Assembly: GCF_918731615.1 (NCBI RefSeq)
Contig: NZ_OU957226.1
Span: 3,632,928-3,696,927 of the forward strand
Source: Flavobacterium sp. CECT 9288
GTDB taxonomy: Bacteria; Bacteroidota; Bacteroidia; Flavobacteriales; Flavobacteriaceae
DNA: 64,000 nt
Direction: 5' to 3'
The translations under genes and the position numbers were made by a program. The notes beneath the pieces are model-generated. The model had not been told where the DNA came from, did not search any database, and saw nothing but the letters and a program-made list of their open reading frames with translations. Of this stretch, positions 42,758-54,700 are shown one piece after another. Position 1 is the stretch's first letter; each line of letters starts with the position of its first letter.

Positions 42758-44128
42758 ATGAATACATTAATAGCTATAATAGGATTAGGTGTTTTATGCC
42801 TTTTGTTCGAAATTTTTAACCTTAGAAAAGCAATTGTACCAATTTCTATATTGGGTTTATTAGCAGTTTTGGGCTTAACAGTTTCTGAGTTTAATACAGC
42901 CGAAATTTATTACAACAATATGATTGCAGTAAGTACATTCTCATCTGCGTTTTCATGTTTGTTTATTGTTTTAACAATTTTTTTAATTGCCTTAGGTCAT
43001 AATTTTTATGAAAATCACCAATCTAAAATTTCTGATTTTATTGCTATTAAAATATTTTTATTAGCTGGTGCTGTAGCTATGGTATCCTTTGGAAATTTAG
43101 CAATGTTCTTTTTAGGAATTGAGGTTTTATCAATTGCACTTTATATTCTAGCTGCTAGTGATCGAATGAATTTAAAAAGTAATGAAGCTGGAATGAAGTA
43201 TTTCTTGATGGGATCTTTTGCCTCTGGGATTATTCTTTTTGGAATTTGTTTAATTTATGGCGCAATGGGTAGTTTTGATGTTATTGAAATTTCTGAGCTT
43301 TCTCGTTCTGCTGAATTGCCAGTTTGGTTTCCAATAGGGATTGTTTTGTTAACTATCGGAATGCTATTTAAAGTGGCAGCTGTGCCATTTCATTTTTGGG
43401 CACCTGATGTTTATGAGGGTTCACCAGCATTAACTACTGCCTTAATGAGTACCTTAGCAAAGGTTGTGGCTATGGCTACTTTGTATAAATTACTTTCTGT
43501 TATGAATGCTGACATGACTGAGTCATTCAAAATGATTGTGGTTGTGATTTCAATGGCGTCTATGACTGTGGGGAACATTATGGCTTTAAGGCAAACAAAC
43601 GTTAAGCGTATGCTTGCTTTTTCGGGAATATCTCATGCAGGTTTTATGTTAATGACCTTGTTAAGTCTTTCTACTTCTGCAGGTAGCTTGTTGTATTATG
43701 CCTCAGCATATTCTCTTGCCGGAATGGCTGCTTTTAGTGTGTTGCTATATGTTTGTAAAAATAGAGACAATGAAGATATCGTGAATTTTCACGGACTTGG
43801 TAAAACAAATCCAATACTTGCGGCCATCTTAACTGCATCTTTATTATCTATGGCGGGAATCCCTATTTTTGCAGGTTTCTTTGCAAAATTAGTGTTGTTT
43901 AGTGAAACTATTCAAGCCGGTTTCATGGCGCTAGTTATTGTAGCGGTGGTCAACTCTATTATAAGTGTGGGTTATTATTTTAAATTAATTTTAGCCATGT
44001 ATACAAAAGATGCCAATGAAGAGCGCAAAGGTACACCAGTAATTATTTATGCTGTGGCAGTTATTGCTATTGTGTTGAATATTGCTCTAGGTTTATTTCC
44101 ATCCTTCGTATTAGATATATTGGCTTAA
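42758..44128 (+). CDS. nuoN: NADH-quinone oxidoreductase subunit N
   Basis: 456 aa with about 14 membrane helices. This is the ND2 antiporter-like subunit and the last gene of the operon. Seen: FFLGIEVLSIALYILAASDRMNLKSNEAGMKYFLMGSFASGIILFG (key Glu and Lys), FKVAAVPFHFWAPDVYEGSPALTTALMSTLAKVVAMATLY, RMLAFSGISHAGFMLM and AGIPIFAGFFAKLVLF. It is followed by a strong terminator, so the operon ends here with all 14 subunits in canonical order. Confidence 0.95.
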   Translation: MNTLIAIIGLGVLCLLFEIFNLRKAIVPISILGLLAVLGLTVSEFNTAEIYYNNMIAVSTFSSAFSCLFIVLTIFLIALGHNFYENHQSKISDFIAIKIFLLAGAVAMVSFGNLAMFFLGIEVLSIALYILAASDRMNLKSNEAGMKYFLMGSFASGIILFGICLIYGAMGSFDVIEISELSRSAELPVWFPIGIVLLTIGMLFKVAAVPFHFWAPDVYEGSPALTTALMSTLAKVVAMATLYKLLSVMNADMTESFKMIVVVISMASMTVGNIMALRQTNVKRMLAFSGISHAGFMLMTLLSLSTSAGSLLYYASAYSLAGMAAFSVLLYVCKNRDNEDIVNFHGLGKTNPILAAILTASLLSMAGIPIFAGFFAKLVLFSETIQAGFMALVIVAVVNSIISVGYYFKLILAMYTKDANEERKGTPVIIYAVAVIAIVLNIALGLFPSFVLDILA

Positions 44129-44153
44129 GCCAAATTTACATATTCTAAAACAG

Positions 44154-44185
44154 AACCATCAAGAGTAATTTTGATGGTTTTTTTT
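44154..44185 (+). terminator. Terminator of the nuo operon
   Basis: AACCATCAA (44154-44162) and TTGATGGTT (44171-44179) form a perfect 9-bp stem with an 8-nt loop and a following T-run. Confidence 0.88.
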
Positions 44186-44205
44186 ATGAATGCCTTAACG
44201 TAAGC

Positions 44206-44239
44206 TTTGATTTTGTAGCAGACTAATTTTGTACATTTG
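44206..44239 (+). promoter_or_regulatory. Promoter of the FrnE/DsbA gene
   Basis: TTTG at 44206-44209, a 22-bp spacer and TACATTTG at 44232-44239. A second TTG at 44213 would give a shorter 16-bp spacer. The start codon is 39 nt downstream of the -7 box. Confidence 0.65.
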
Positions 44240-44277
44240 TACATACAAGTTAATTTAAATTGTTTTGAGATTTCATT

Positions 44278-44994
44278 ATGGAAAATAAGCTAAAAATTCA
44301 GATCTGGTCGGATATTATGTGTCCGTTTTGTTACATTGGAAAAAGAAGAATAGAAGGTGCTTTGCAGAATTTCAAGTACAAAGATGCTGTTGAAATAGAG
44401 TGGAAAAGTTTTCAGCTAGACCCAAATTTTGTAGCTTCTCCTAATGATAATTTAGTAGAACATTTAGCTGAAAAATATAGAAAAGATGAAGTTTGGGCTC
44501 AAGACATGCTGGATAGTATGACGCAAAATGCCAAAAATTCAGGATTGGATTTTCATTTTGAAAAAGCAATCATGGCAAATTCTCAGCATGCACATCGGTT
44601 ATTGCATTTAGCCAAAAAGTTCAATTGTGCTGATGATTTAAAAGAGTTGTTGTTCAAAGCATATTTGACAGACGGATTAGATATTAATGAATTTACTGTT
44701 TTAAAAAATATAGCTTTACAAGTAGGACTCAACGTAGAAGAAGTAGACGAGGTATTACACTCAAATGCTTTTGCTGATGAAGTGCAAAAAGACATGCTGG
44801 AGGCTCAAAATATAGGTGTTCAAGGAGTCCCTTTTTTTGTTTTTGATGCAAAGTATGCCATATCTGGTGCACAACACGAAGAAACTTTTTTGAATACGTT
44901 AAATAAGGTATGGGAGGAAGGTTCTTTTGATTCAAAAGTTACTCTTTTAAACACTACTGATGGGGACTGTTGTGGTGTTGATGGCTGTGATTAA
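44278..44994 (+). CDS. DsbA-family oxidoreductase, FrnE-like
   Basis: 238 aa. Thioredoxin-fold protein with the redox motif CPFC in WSDIMCPFCYIGKRRIEGAL near residue 15, and the cis-Pro loop GVQGVPFFVFDAKYAISGAQ near residue 180. The helical insertion between them (HAHRLLHLAKKFNCADDLKELLFKAYLTDGLDI) is typical of the FrnE/2-hydroxychromene-2-carboxylate isomerase group. There is no signal peptide, so it acts in the cytoplasm, unlike classical DsbA. An unusual Cys-rich tail (GDCCGVDGCD) could serve as an extra redox or metal site. It is monocistronic between two terminators. Confidence 0.88.
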   Translation: MENKLKIQIWSDIMCPFCYIGKRRIEGALQNFKYKDAVEIEWKSFQLDPNFVASPNDNLVEHLAEKYRKDEVWAQDMLDSMTQNAKNSGLDFHFEKAIMANSQHAHRLLHLAKKFNCADDLKELLFKAYLTDGLDINEFTVLKNIALQVGLNVEEVDEVLHSNAFADEVQKDMLEAQNIGVQGVPFFVFDAKYAISGAQHEETFLNTLNKVWEEGSFDSKVTLLNTTDGDCCGVDGCD

Positions 44995-45018
44995 AATTAT
45001 TTATTACCAATATTTCTT

Positions 45019-45048
45019 AGACTGTCTTTAATGACGGTCTTTTTTTTT
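45019..45048 (+). terminator. Terminator of the FrnE/DsbA gene
   Basis: AGACTGTC (45019-45026) pairs with GACGGTCT (45033-45040), with one G-T pair and a 6-nt loop, followed by eight T's. Confidence 0.85.
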
Positions 45049-45721
45049 GATCCATTTTAATTGCTGTTAGTAGTAAGTATTGATAAAATTTAATTCTACA
45101 AAATAGGAATTTGTTTTGTTTGAATGAATTTAGTTTTTATTGGTTATTATATACAAGATTATTTTAAGTATTTAGTTTTGGTATAGATTTCTTTTCATCT
45201 ACACTTTTGCGTCATTCATCGTTTTAGAATATTTTTTTTTTGAATTAAATTTTAAATTTATAAAGAGTTTTTTTAGGCTTTTCATTAGCGTAGGATTTCT
45301 TCAGTGGAATAGTTATGGCTCCATATTTTTGGTTTTTTTTATATTAATTCATGTATTTAGAGATCCATTTTTTTATTGATCAGTGTTGATTATCTATTAA
45401 AATTGCTTTTAATCTACTTTTTATCATGTGATTAGTTAATTTTTAAAATATATTTTAGTTTTATAGCTTTAATTAAACCTGTTAACAAGATTTTAACTTA
45501 TATTTGTTAGTGTATGCATTTGAGTTGTAGACAGTATTTAGAATTTTAACTGAAATCAATTTTGTTATGACTGCGTTTAACGCTGTATAAAAGATTTTGA
45601 ATTGGGTTTTTATTATTGCTTTAGCTAAGTTTTTTCATAAATAAGTTAAAAGTAAAAATTTTACAAATTGAATTGTATTAAGCTAAAAGCAAACATTTAT
45701 AATAAATTAACAAAGTGAATT
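45049..45721. other. 673-bp extremely AT-rich leader region of the giant adhesin gene
   Basis: No open frame with coding character and no RNA gene was recognised. The + strand is strongly T-rich in its first 400 bp. One TATATTTG box lies at 45499-45506, without a well-placed TTG, and would give a leader of about 210 nt. The region probably carries the promoter of the adhesin-porP-ompA genes and may act as a long untranslated leader. Confidence 0.5.
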
Positions 45722-48700
45722 ATGAATAGACAATTACCTTCATTTACTTTTAAAGTACCCAGATTTGTATTCCTATTATGTTTCTTGTATACTATAAATA
45801 GTAGTGCTCAAGTTACTGCGGTAACTAACCCTACCAATGCGCAAATTAACCTAGCGCTACAAGGTCCAGGTATTGTGATTACTGGTGGTACTCTGAATGG
45901 TGCTGCTCCAGCAGCTACCCTTAGAGCAAACCAAATAGCTACTTTTACAAATGGGATTATGGGTGCAGCTTTAGGTTTTCCTAGTGGGGCTTATTTTAGT
46001 ACAGGAAATGCTCCATTTGAGTTGGCCAGTAGAAATACTGATGTTGCACGATCTGCAAATCCAGCAGGAGCCACAACACTGTCAGATCCTAATTTATCAA
46101 CAATTGATCCAACGGCTACTCGAGATCTAGTGGCTTATACTTTTACGATTACCTTAGGGCCTACCATAACTGGTTTAAGAGTTGGGTATCAATTTGGGTC
46201 CGAAGAATATCCGGATTATGTAGGTTCAAATTTTGATGATGCTTTTGGTTTTTTCGTCTCAGGACCGGGTATTACTGGTGCTCAAAACTTTGCTACTACT
46301 CCAGCTGGAAGTCCTACATCTATCAATAAAATCAATGGAGGTGTTCCGGGCTTTTCATCTCCAGCAACTCCTGTGGCGGCTTATGATGGGACACAATCTG
46401 CTTTGTATATTAACAATGGTCACAGAACTACAGTTACAGGAGGGAAATATGTACAAAATGCAGCCCCTCAACCGGGGCCTTTTCCTATTTATAGTGAGTT
46501 TAATGGTTTGACAACTTTTATAACAAAAACCATTAAAAATTTAACTCCTGGGGGTACTTATACCTTTAAGGTGGTTATTGCTGATGCTGGAGATGCTTCG
46601 TATGATTCAGGAGTGTTTTTAAATTTAATTGAGGGGTTGACAAATGCTAATTTACAAATTAGTAAAACGGTTAATAACCCAACACCAATTGTGGGCAGCA
46701 ATGTTACCTTTACTTTAACGGCAAGTAATTCGGGACCAGGTGCAGCAACAGGCGTTAATGTTACAGATATCTTACCAGCAGGTTATACCTTTGTAAGTGC
46801 CACACCATCAGTAGGTACTTATAACAACACTACTGGTCTTTGGTCAATTGGTAATTTAGCTAACAGTGCAAATGAAACTTTATCTATAGTGGCTACAGTA
46901 AATGCTTCAGGAAGTTACAACAATACGGCAACCATAGTAGGAAATGAAACAGATCCTGTATTAGGGAATAATACATCTACAGTTAGTATTGCTATTCAAC
47001 CAGATAGCGATAATGATGGAGTTGGGAATTTTGTAGATTTAGATGATGATAATGATGGAGTTCGTGATATTGTTGAAGATTGCCAAGGATATTTGGCTCA
47101 AAACTCTAATGGTGTTTGGAAAGGGAGCACTGCTTCAAATGTTACTTACACGTTTACTGGTGCGACCACTCAAGCTGTTGTTAGTACTCTTACTGATAAT
47201 CAAACAAATTTTTACGTAAATAATTCCGATGGAGAGCAACGCTACGCTAAATTAGGTGATGTTAACTTCACAGTCAATTTTAGTACTCCAGTACCAGCCA
47301 ATCAAATTGCTTTTAATATTGGTGATGTTGATGGTTTAACGGCCTCAAGTAATGCTGCTTCCTATACTTTCAGTGTAAATGGAGGTGCTGCAAATAATAA
47401 CTTTAGATTAGTAACTCTAGCTAGTGTTAATCCTGATCTAAATTATAATGCTTTATCTGGTGCAATTACCTCTTTTGGAGCTATTGATGATCAAAGGATA
47501 ATGCTTGCTGGTGTAGGGACCAATTTAATCAGTTCTATAAATGTAACGGGTTCTAATATTGGATCAGGAGATCTTGTAGATTATTCTTTCTTCGCAAGAG
47601 TAGAATGTGATACGGATTTAGATACTATTCCTAATAATTTAGATCTAGATTCAGATAATGACGGTTGTTCAGATTCTAATGAGTACTATAACAATACTAC
47701 AAGTGCAGCTACGGGACAGCAATTTGGTCAAACAGGAGGTTCAGTAGCGCCAGTAAACGCTAATGGTACAGTTAATTTACCAGCAGCTACGTATACAGGA
47801 TCTTATGCTAATGCGATATCTGTGGGAACATCTAGTTCAATAGCAACGCAACCAGTTAATAGAATTATAAATGCGGGTACAAATACTACTTTCAGTGTAG
47901 CGGCAGCTGGTGGTTCAGGTATTACACAATACCAATGGCAAGTTGATTCTGGTTCTGGTTTTACTGATATATCAAACGGTGCTGTTTATAGTAATGCTAC
48001 AACGAACACTTTAACTTTGACTTCTGTACCTGCAACATTTAGTGGATATTTGTATAGAGTAATAATCAGGGAATCTAATTTTGTTTGTTCATCTGTAGTT
48101 TCGGCTGAAAGAACATTAACTGTATTTCCTGCACCAGTGGTAACGATTGCAGATGCTTCAATCACAGAAGGAGGAAACTTGAGTTTCCCAGTTACATTGA
48201 GCAACCCATCAGCTACAGACATCGCCGTTACTTTAGGCTTTACCAATGTAACGACAGCCAATGGCGATTATACAACAGTTCCGGTAACGGTAACGTTCTT
48301 AGCAGGAGCCACAACAGCTACAGCAACAGTACCCACAACGGCAGATACTATCGATGAATTAGACGAAACCTTCACCGTAGCTATTACCAGTACAACAGGA
48401 ACCGTTGGATCAACAACAGATACCGCTACAGGAACAATCAATGATGATGACAATGCACCAACAGTAGCAAGTATCAGTCCTTCAAATGCTGTTGAAGGAG
48501 ATGCTGTAGTATTCAACTTTACGTTGAGCAACCCATCTGCGGTAGATACCACCTATACGTTCACTTTGACCAATGGAACCGCAGGAAGTGCTGATTACAC
48601 TACAACAAGCATTACCGTAACAGTTCCAGCAGGAGCAACCACGGGAACGGTAAGTGTACCCACTACAGCAGACACTATTGATGAAGCAGACGAAAGCTTT

Positions 48701-51700
48701 AGCATTAGCAGCGGAGCAGTAAGTAGCACAGGAACAATCAATGATAATGACGATGCACCAGTGGTAACGATTGCAGATGCTTCAATCACAGAAGGAGGAA
48801 ACTTGAGTTTCCCAGTTACATTGAGCAACCCATCAGCTACAGACATCACCGTTACTTTAGGCTTTACCAATGTAACGACAGCCAATGGCGATTATACAAC
48901 AGTTCCGGTAACGGTAACGTTCTTAGCAGGAGCCACAACAGCTACAGCAACAGTACCCACTACGGCAGATACTATCGATGAATTAGACGAAACCTTCACC
49001 GTAGCTATTACCAGTACAACAGGAACCGTTGGATCAACAACAGATACCGCTACAGGAACAATCAATGATGATGACAATGCACCAACAGTAGCAAGTATCA
49101 GTCCTTCAAATGCTGTTGAAGGAGATGCTGTAGTATTCAACTTTACGTTGAGCAACCCATCTGCGGTAGATACCACCTATACGTTCACTTTGACCAATGG
49201 AACCGCAGGAAGTGCTGATTACACTACAACAAGCATTACCGTAACAGTTCCAGCAGGAGCAACCACGGGAACGGTAAGTGTACCCACTACAGCAGACACT
49301 ATTGATGAAGCAGACGAAAGCTTTAGCATTAGCAGCGGAGCAGTAAGTAGCACAGGAACAATCAATGATAATGACGATGCACCAGTGGTAACGATTGCAG
49401 ATGCTTCAATCACAGAAGGAGGAAACTTGAGTTTCCCAGTTACATTGAGCAACCCATCAGCTACAGACATCACCGTTACTTTAGGCTTTACCAATGTAAC
49501 GACAGCCAATGGCGATTATACAACAGTTCCAGTAACGGTAACGTTCTTAGCAGGAGCCACAACAGCTACAGCAACAGTACCCACTACGGCAGATACTATC
49601 GATGAATTAGATGAAACCTTCACCGTAGCTATTACCAGTACAACAGGAACCGTTGGATCAACAACAGATACCGCTACAGGAACAATCAATGATGATGACA
49701 ATGCACCAACAGTAGCAAGTATCAGTCCTTCAAATGCTGTTGAAGGAGATGCTGTAGTATTCAACTTTACGTTGAGCAACCCATCTGCGGTAGATACCAC
49801 CTATACGTTCACTTTGACCAATGGAACCGCAGGAAGTGCTGATTACACTACAACAAGCATTACCGTAACAGTTCCAGCAGGAGCAACCACGGGAACGGTA
49901 AGTGTACCCACTACAGCAGACACTATTGATGAAGCAGACGAAAGCTTTAGCATTAGCAGCGGAGCAGTAAGTAGCACAGGAACAATCAATGATAATGACG
50001 ATGCACCAGTGGTAACGATTGCAGATGCTTCAATCACAGAAGGAGGAAACTTGAGTTTCCCAGTTACATTGAGCAACCCATCAGCTACAGACATCACCGT
50101 TACTTTAGGCTTTACCAATGTAACGACAGCCAATGGCGATTATACAACAGTTCCGGTAACGGTAACGTTCTTAGCAGGAGCCACAACAGCTACAGCAACA
50201 GTACCCACAACGGCAGATACTATCGATGAATTAGATGAAACCTTCACCGTAGCTATTACCAGTACAACAGGAACCGTTGGATCAACAACAGATACCGCTA
50301 CAGGAACAATCAATGATGATGACAATGCACCAACAGTAGCAAGTATCAGTCCTTCAAATGCTGTTGAAGGAGATGCTGTAGTATTCAACTTTACGTTGAG
50401 CAACCCATCTGCGGTAGATACCACCTATACGTTCACTTTGACCAATGGAACCGCAGGAAGTGCTGATTACACTACAACAAGCATTACCGTAACAGTTCCA
50501 GCAGGAGCAACCACGGGAACGGTAAGTGTACCCACTACAGCAGACACTATTGATGAAGCAGACGAAAGCTTTAGCATTAGCAGCGGAGCAGTAAGTAGCA
50601 CAGGAACAATCAATGATAATGACGATGCACCAGTGGTAACGATTGCAGATGCTTCAATCACAGAAGGAGGAAACTTGAGTTTCCCAGTTACATTGAGCAA
50701 CCCATCAGCTACAGACATCACCGTTACTTTAGGCTTTACCAATGTAACGACAGCCAATGGCGATTATACAACAGTTCCGGTAACGGTAACGTTCTTAGCA
50801 GGAGCCACAACAGCTACAGCAACAGTACCCACAACGGCAGATACTATCGATGAATTAGACGAAACCTTCACCGTAGCTATTACCAGTACAACAGGAACCG
50901 TTGGATCAACAACAGATACCGCTACAGGAACAATCAATGATGATGACAATGCACCAACAGTAGCAAGTATCAGTCCTTCAAATGCTGTTGAAGGAGATGC
51001 TGTAGTATTCAACTTCACGTTGAGCAACCCATCTGCGGTAGATACCACCTATACGTTCACTTTGACCAATGGAACCGCAGGAAGTGCTGATTACACTACA
51101 ACAAGCATTACCGTAACAGTTCCAGCAGGAGCAACCACGGGAACGGTAAGTGTACCCACTACAGCAGACACTATTGATGAAGCAGACGAAAGCTTTAGCA
51201 TTAGCAGCGGAGCAGTAAGTAGCACAGGAACAATCAATGATAATGACGATGCACCAGTGGTAACGATTGCAGATGCTTCAATCACAGAAGGAGGAAACTT
51301 GAGTTTCCCAGTTACATTGAGCAACCCATCAGCTACAGACATCACCGTTACTTTAGGCTTTACCAATGTAACGACAGCCAATGGCGATTATACAACAGTT
51401 CCGGTAACGGTAACGTTCTTAGCAGGAGCCACAACAGCTACAGCAACAGTACCCACAACGGCAGATACTATCGATGAATTAGACGAAACCTTCACCGTAG
51501 CTATTACCAGTACAACAGGAACCGTTGGATCAACAACAGATACCGCTACAGGAACAATCAATGATGATGACAATGCACCAACAGTAGCAAGTATCAGTCC
51601 TTCAAATGCTGTTGAAGGAGATGCTGTAGTATTCAACTTTACGTTGAGCAACCCATCTGCGGTAGATACCACCTATACGTTCACTTTGACCAATGGAACC

Positions 51701-54700
51701 GCAGGAAGTGCTGATTACACTACAACAAGCATTACCGTAACAGTTCCAGCAGGAGCAACCACGGGAACGGTAAGTGTACCCACTACAGCAGACACTATTG
51801 ATGAAGCAGACGAAAGCTTTAGCATTAGCAGCGGAGCAGTAAGTAGCACAGGAACAATCAATGATAATGACGATGCACCAGTGGTAACGATTGCAGATGC
51901 TTCAATCACAGAAGGAGGAAACTTGAGTTTCCCAGTTACATTGAGCAACCCATCAGCTACAGACATCACCGTTACTTTAGGCTTTACCAATGTAACGACA
52001 GCCAATGGCGATTATACAACAGTTCCGGTAACGGTAACGTTCTTAGCAGGAGCCACAACAGCTACAGCAACAGTACCCACAACGGCAGATACTATCGATG
52101 AATTAGACGAAACCTTCACCGTAGCTATTACCAGTACAACAGGAACCGTTGGATCAACAACAGATACCGCTACAGGAACAATCAATGATGATGACAATGC
52201 ACCAACAGTAGCAAGTATCAGTCCTTCAAATGCTGTTGAAGGAGATGCTGTAGTATTCAACTTTACGTTGAGCAACCCATCTGCGGTAGATACCACCTAT
52301 ACGTTCACTTTGACCAATGGAACCGCAGGAAGTGCTGATTACACTACAACAAGCATTACCGTAACAGTTCCAGCAGGAGCAACCACGGGAACGGTAAGTG
52401 TACCCACTACAGCAGACACTATTGATGAAGCAGACGAAAGCTTTAGCATTAGCAGCGGAGCAGTAAGTAGCACAGGAACAATCAATGATAATGACGATGC
52501 ACCAGTGGTAACGATTGCAGATGCTTCAATCACAGAAGGAGGAAACTTGAGTTTCCCAGTTACATTGAGCAACCCATCAGCTACAGACATCACCGTTACT
52601 TTAGGCTTTACCAATGTAACGACAGCCAATGGCGATTATACAACAGTTCCGGTAACGGTAACGTTCTTAGCAGGAGCCACAACAGCTACAGCAACAGTAC
52701 CCACTACGGCAGATACTATCGATGAATTAGACGAAACCTTCACCGTAGCTATTACCAGTACAACAGGAACCGTTGGATCAACAACAGATACCGCTACAGG
52801 AACAATCAATGATGATGACAATGCACCAACAGTAGCAAGTATCAGTCCTTCAAATGCTGTTGAAGGAGATGCTGTAGTATTCAACTTTACGTTGAGCAAC
52901 CCATCTGCGGTAGATACCACCTATACGTTCACTTTGACCAATGGAACCGCAGGAAGTGCTGATTACACTACAACAAGCATTACCGTAACAGTTCCAGCAG
53001 GAGCAACCACGGGAACGGTAAGTGTACCCACTACAGCAGACACTATTGATGAAGCAGACGAAAGCTTTAGCATTAGCAGCGGAGCAGTAAGTAGCACAGG
53101 AACAATCAATGATAATGACGATGCACCAGTGGTAACGATTGCAGATGCTTCAATCACAGAAGGAGGAAACTTGAGTTTCCCAGTTACATTGAGCAACCCA
53201 TCAGCTACAGACATCACCGTTACTTTAGGCTTTACCAATGTAACGACAGCCAATGGCGATTATACAACAGTTCCGGTAACGGTAACGTTCTTAGCAGGAG
53301 CCACAACAGCTACAGCAACAGTACCCACAACGGCAGATACTATCGATGAATTAGACGAAACCTTCACCGTAGCTATTACCAGTACAACAGGAACCGTTGG
53401 ATCAACAACAGATACCGCTACAGGAACAATCAATGATGATGACAATGCACCAACAGTAGCAAGTATCAGTCCTTCAAATGCTGTTGAAGGAGATGCTGTA
53501 GTATTCAACTTTACGTTGAGCAACCCATCTGCGGTAGATACCACCTATACGTTCACTTTGACCAATGGAACCGCAGGAAGTGCTGATTACACTACAACAA
53601 GCATTACCGTAACAGTTCCAGCAGGAGCAACCACGGGAACGGTAAGTGTACCCACTACAGCAGACACTATTGATGAAGCAGACGAAAGCTTTAGCATTAG
53701 CAGCGGAGCAGTAAGTAGCACAGGAACAATCAATGATAATGACGATGCACCAGTGGTAACGATTGCAGATGCTTCAATCACAGAAGGAGGAAACTTGAGT
53801 TTCCCAGTTACATTGAGCAACCCATCAGCTACAGACATCACCGTTACTTTAGGCTTTACCAATGTAACGACAGCCAATGGCGATTATACAACAGTTCCAG
53901 TAACGGTAACGTTCTTAGCAGGAGCCACAACAGCTACAGCAACAGTACCCACTACGGCAGATACTATCGATGAATTAGATGAAACCTTCACCGTAGCTAT
54001 TACCAGTACAACAGGAACCGTTGGATCAACAACAGATACCGCTACAGGAACAATCAATGATGATGACAATGCACCAACAGTAGCAAGTATCAGTCCTTCA
54101 AATGCTGTTGAAGGAGATGCTGTAGTATTCAACTTTACGTTGAGCAACCCATCTGCGGTAGATACCACCTATACGTTCACTTTGACCAATGGAACCGCAG
54201 GAAGTGCTGATTACACTACAACAAGCATTACCGTAACAGTTCCAGCAGGAGCAACCACGGGAACGGTAAGTGTACCCACTACAGCAGACACTATTGATGA
54301 AGCAGACGAAAGCTTTAGCATTAGCAGCGGAGCAGTAAGTAGCACAGGAACAATCAATGATAATGACGATGCACCAGTGGTAACGATTGCAGATGCTTCA
54401 ATCACAGAAGGAGGAAACTTGAGTTTCCCAGTTACATTGAGCAACCCATCAGCTACAGACATCACCGTTACTTTAGGCTTTACCAATGTAACGACAGCCA
54501 ATGGCGATTATACAACAGTTCCGGTAACGGTAACGTTCTTAGCAGGAGCCACAACAGCTACAGCAACAGTACCCACAACGGCAGATACTATCGATGAATT
54601 AGATGAAACCTTCACCGTAGCTATTACCAGTACAACAGGAACCGTTGGATCAACAACAGATACCGCTACAGGAACAATCAATGATGATGACAATGCACCA

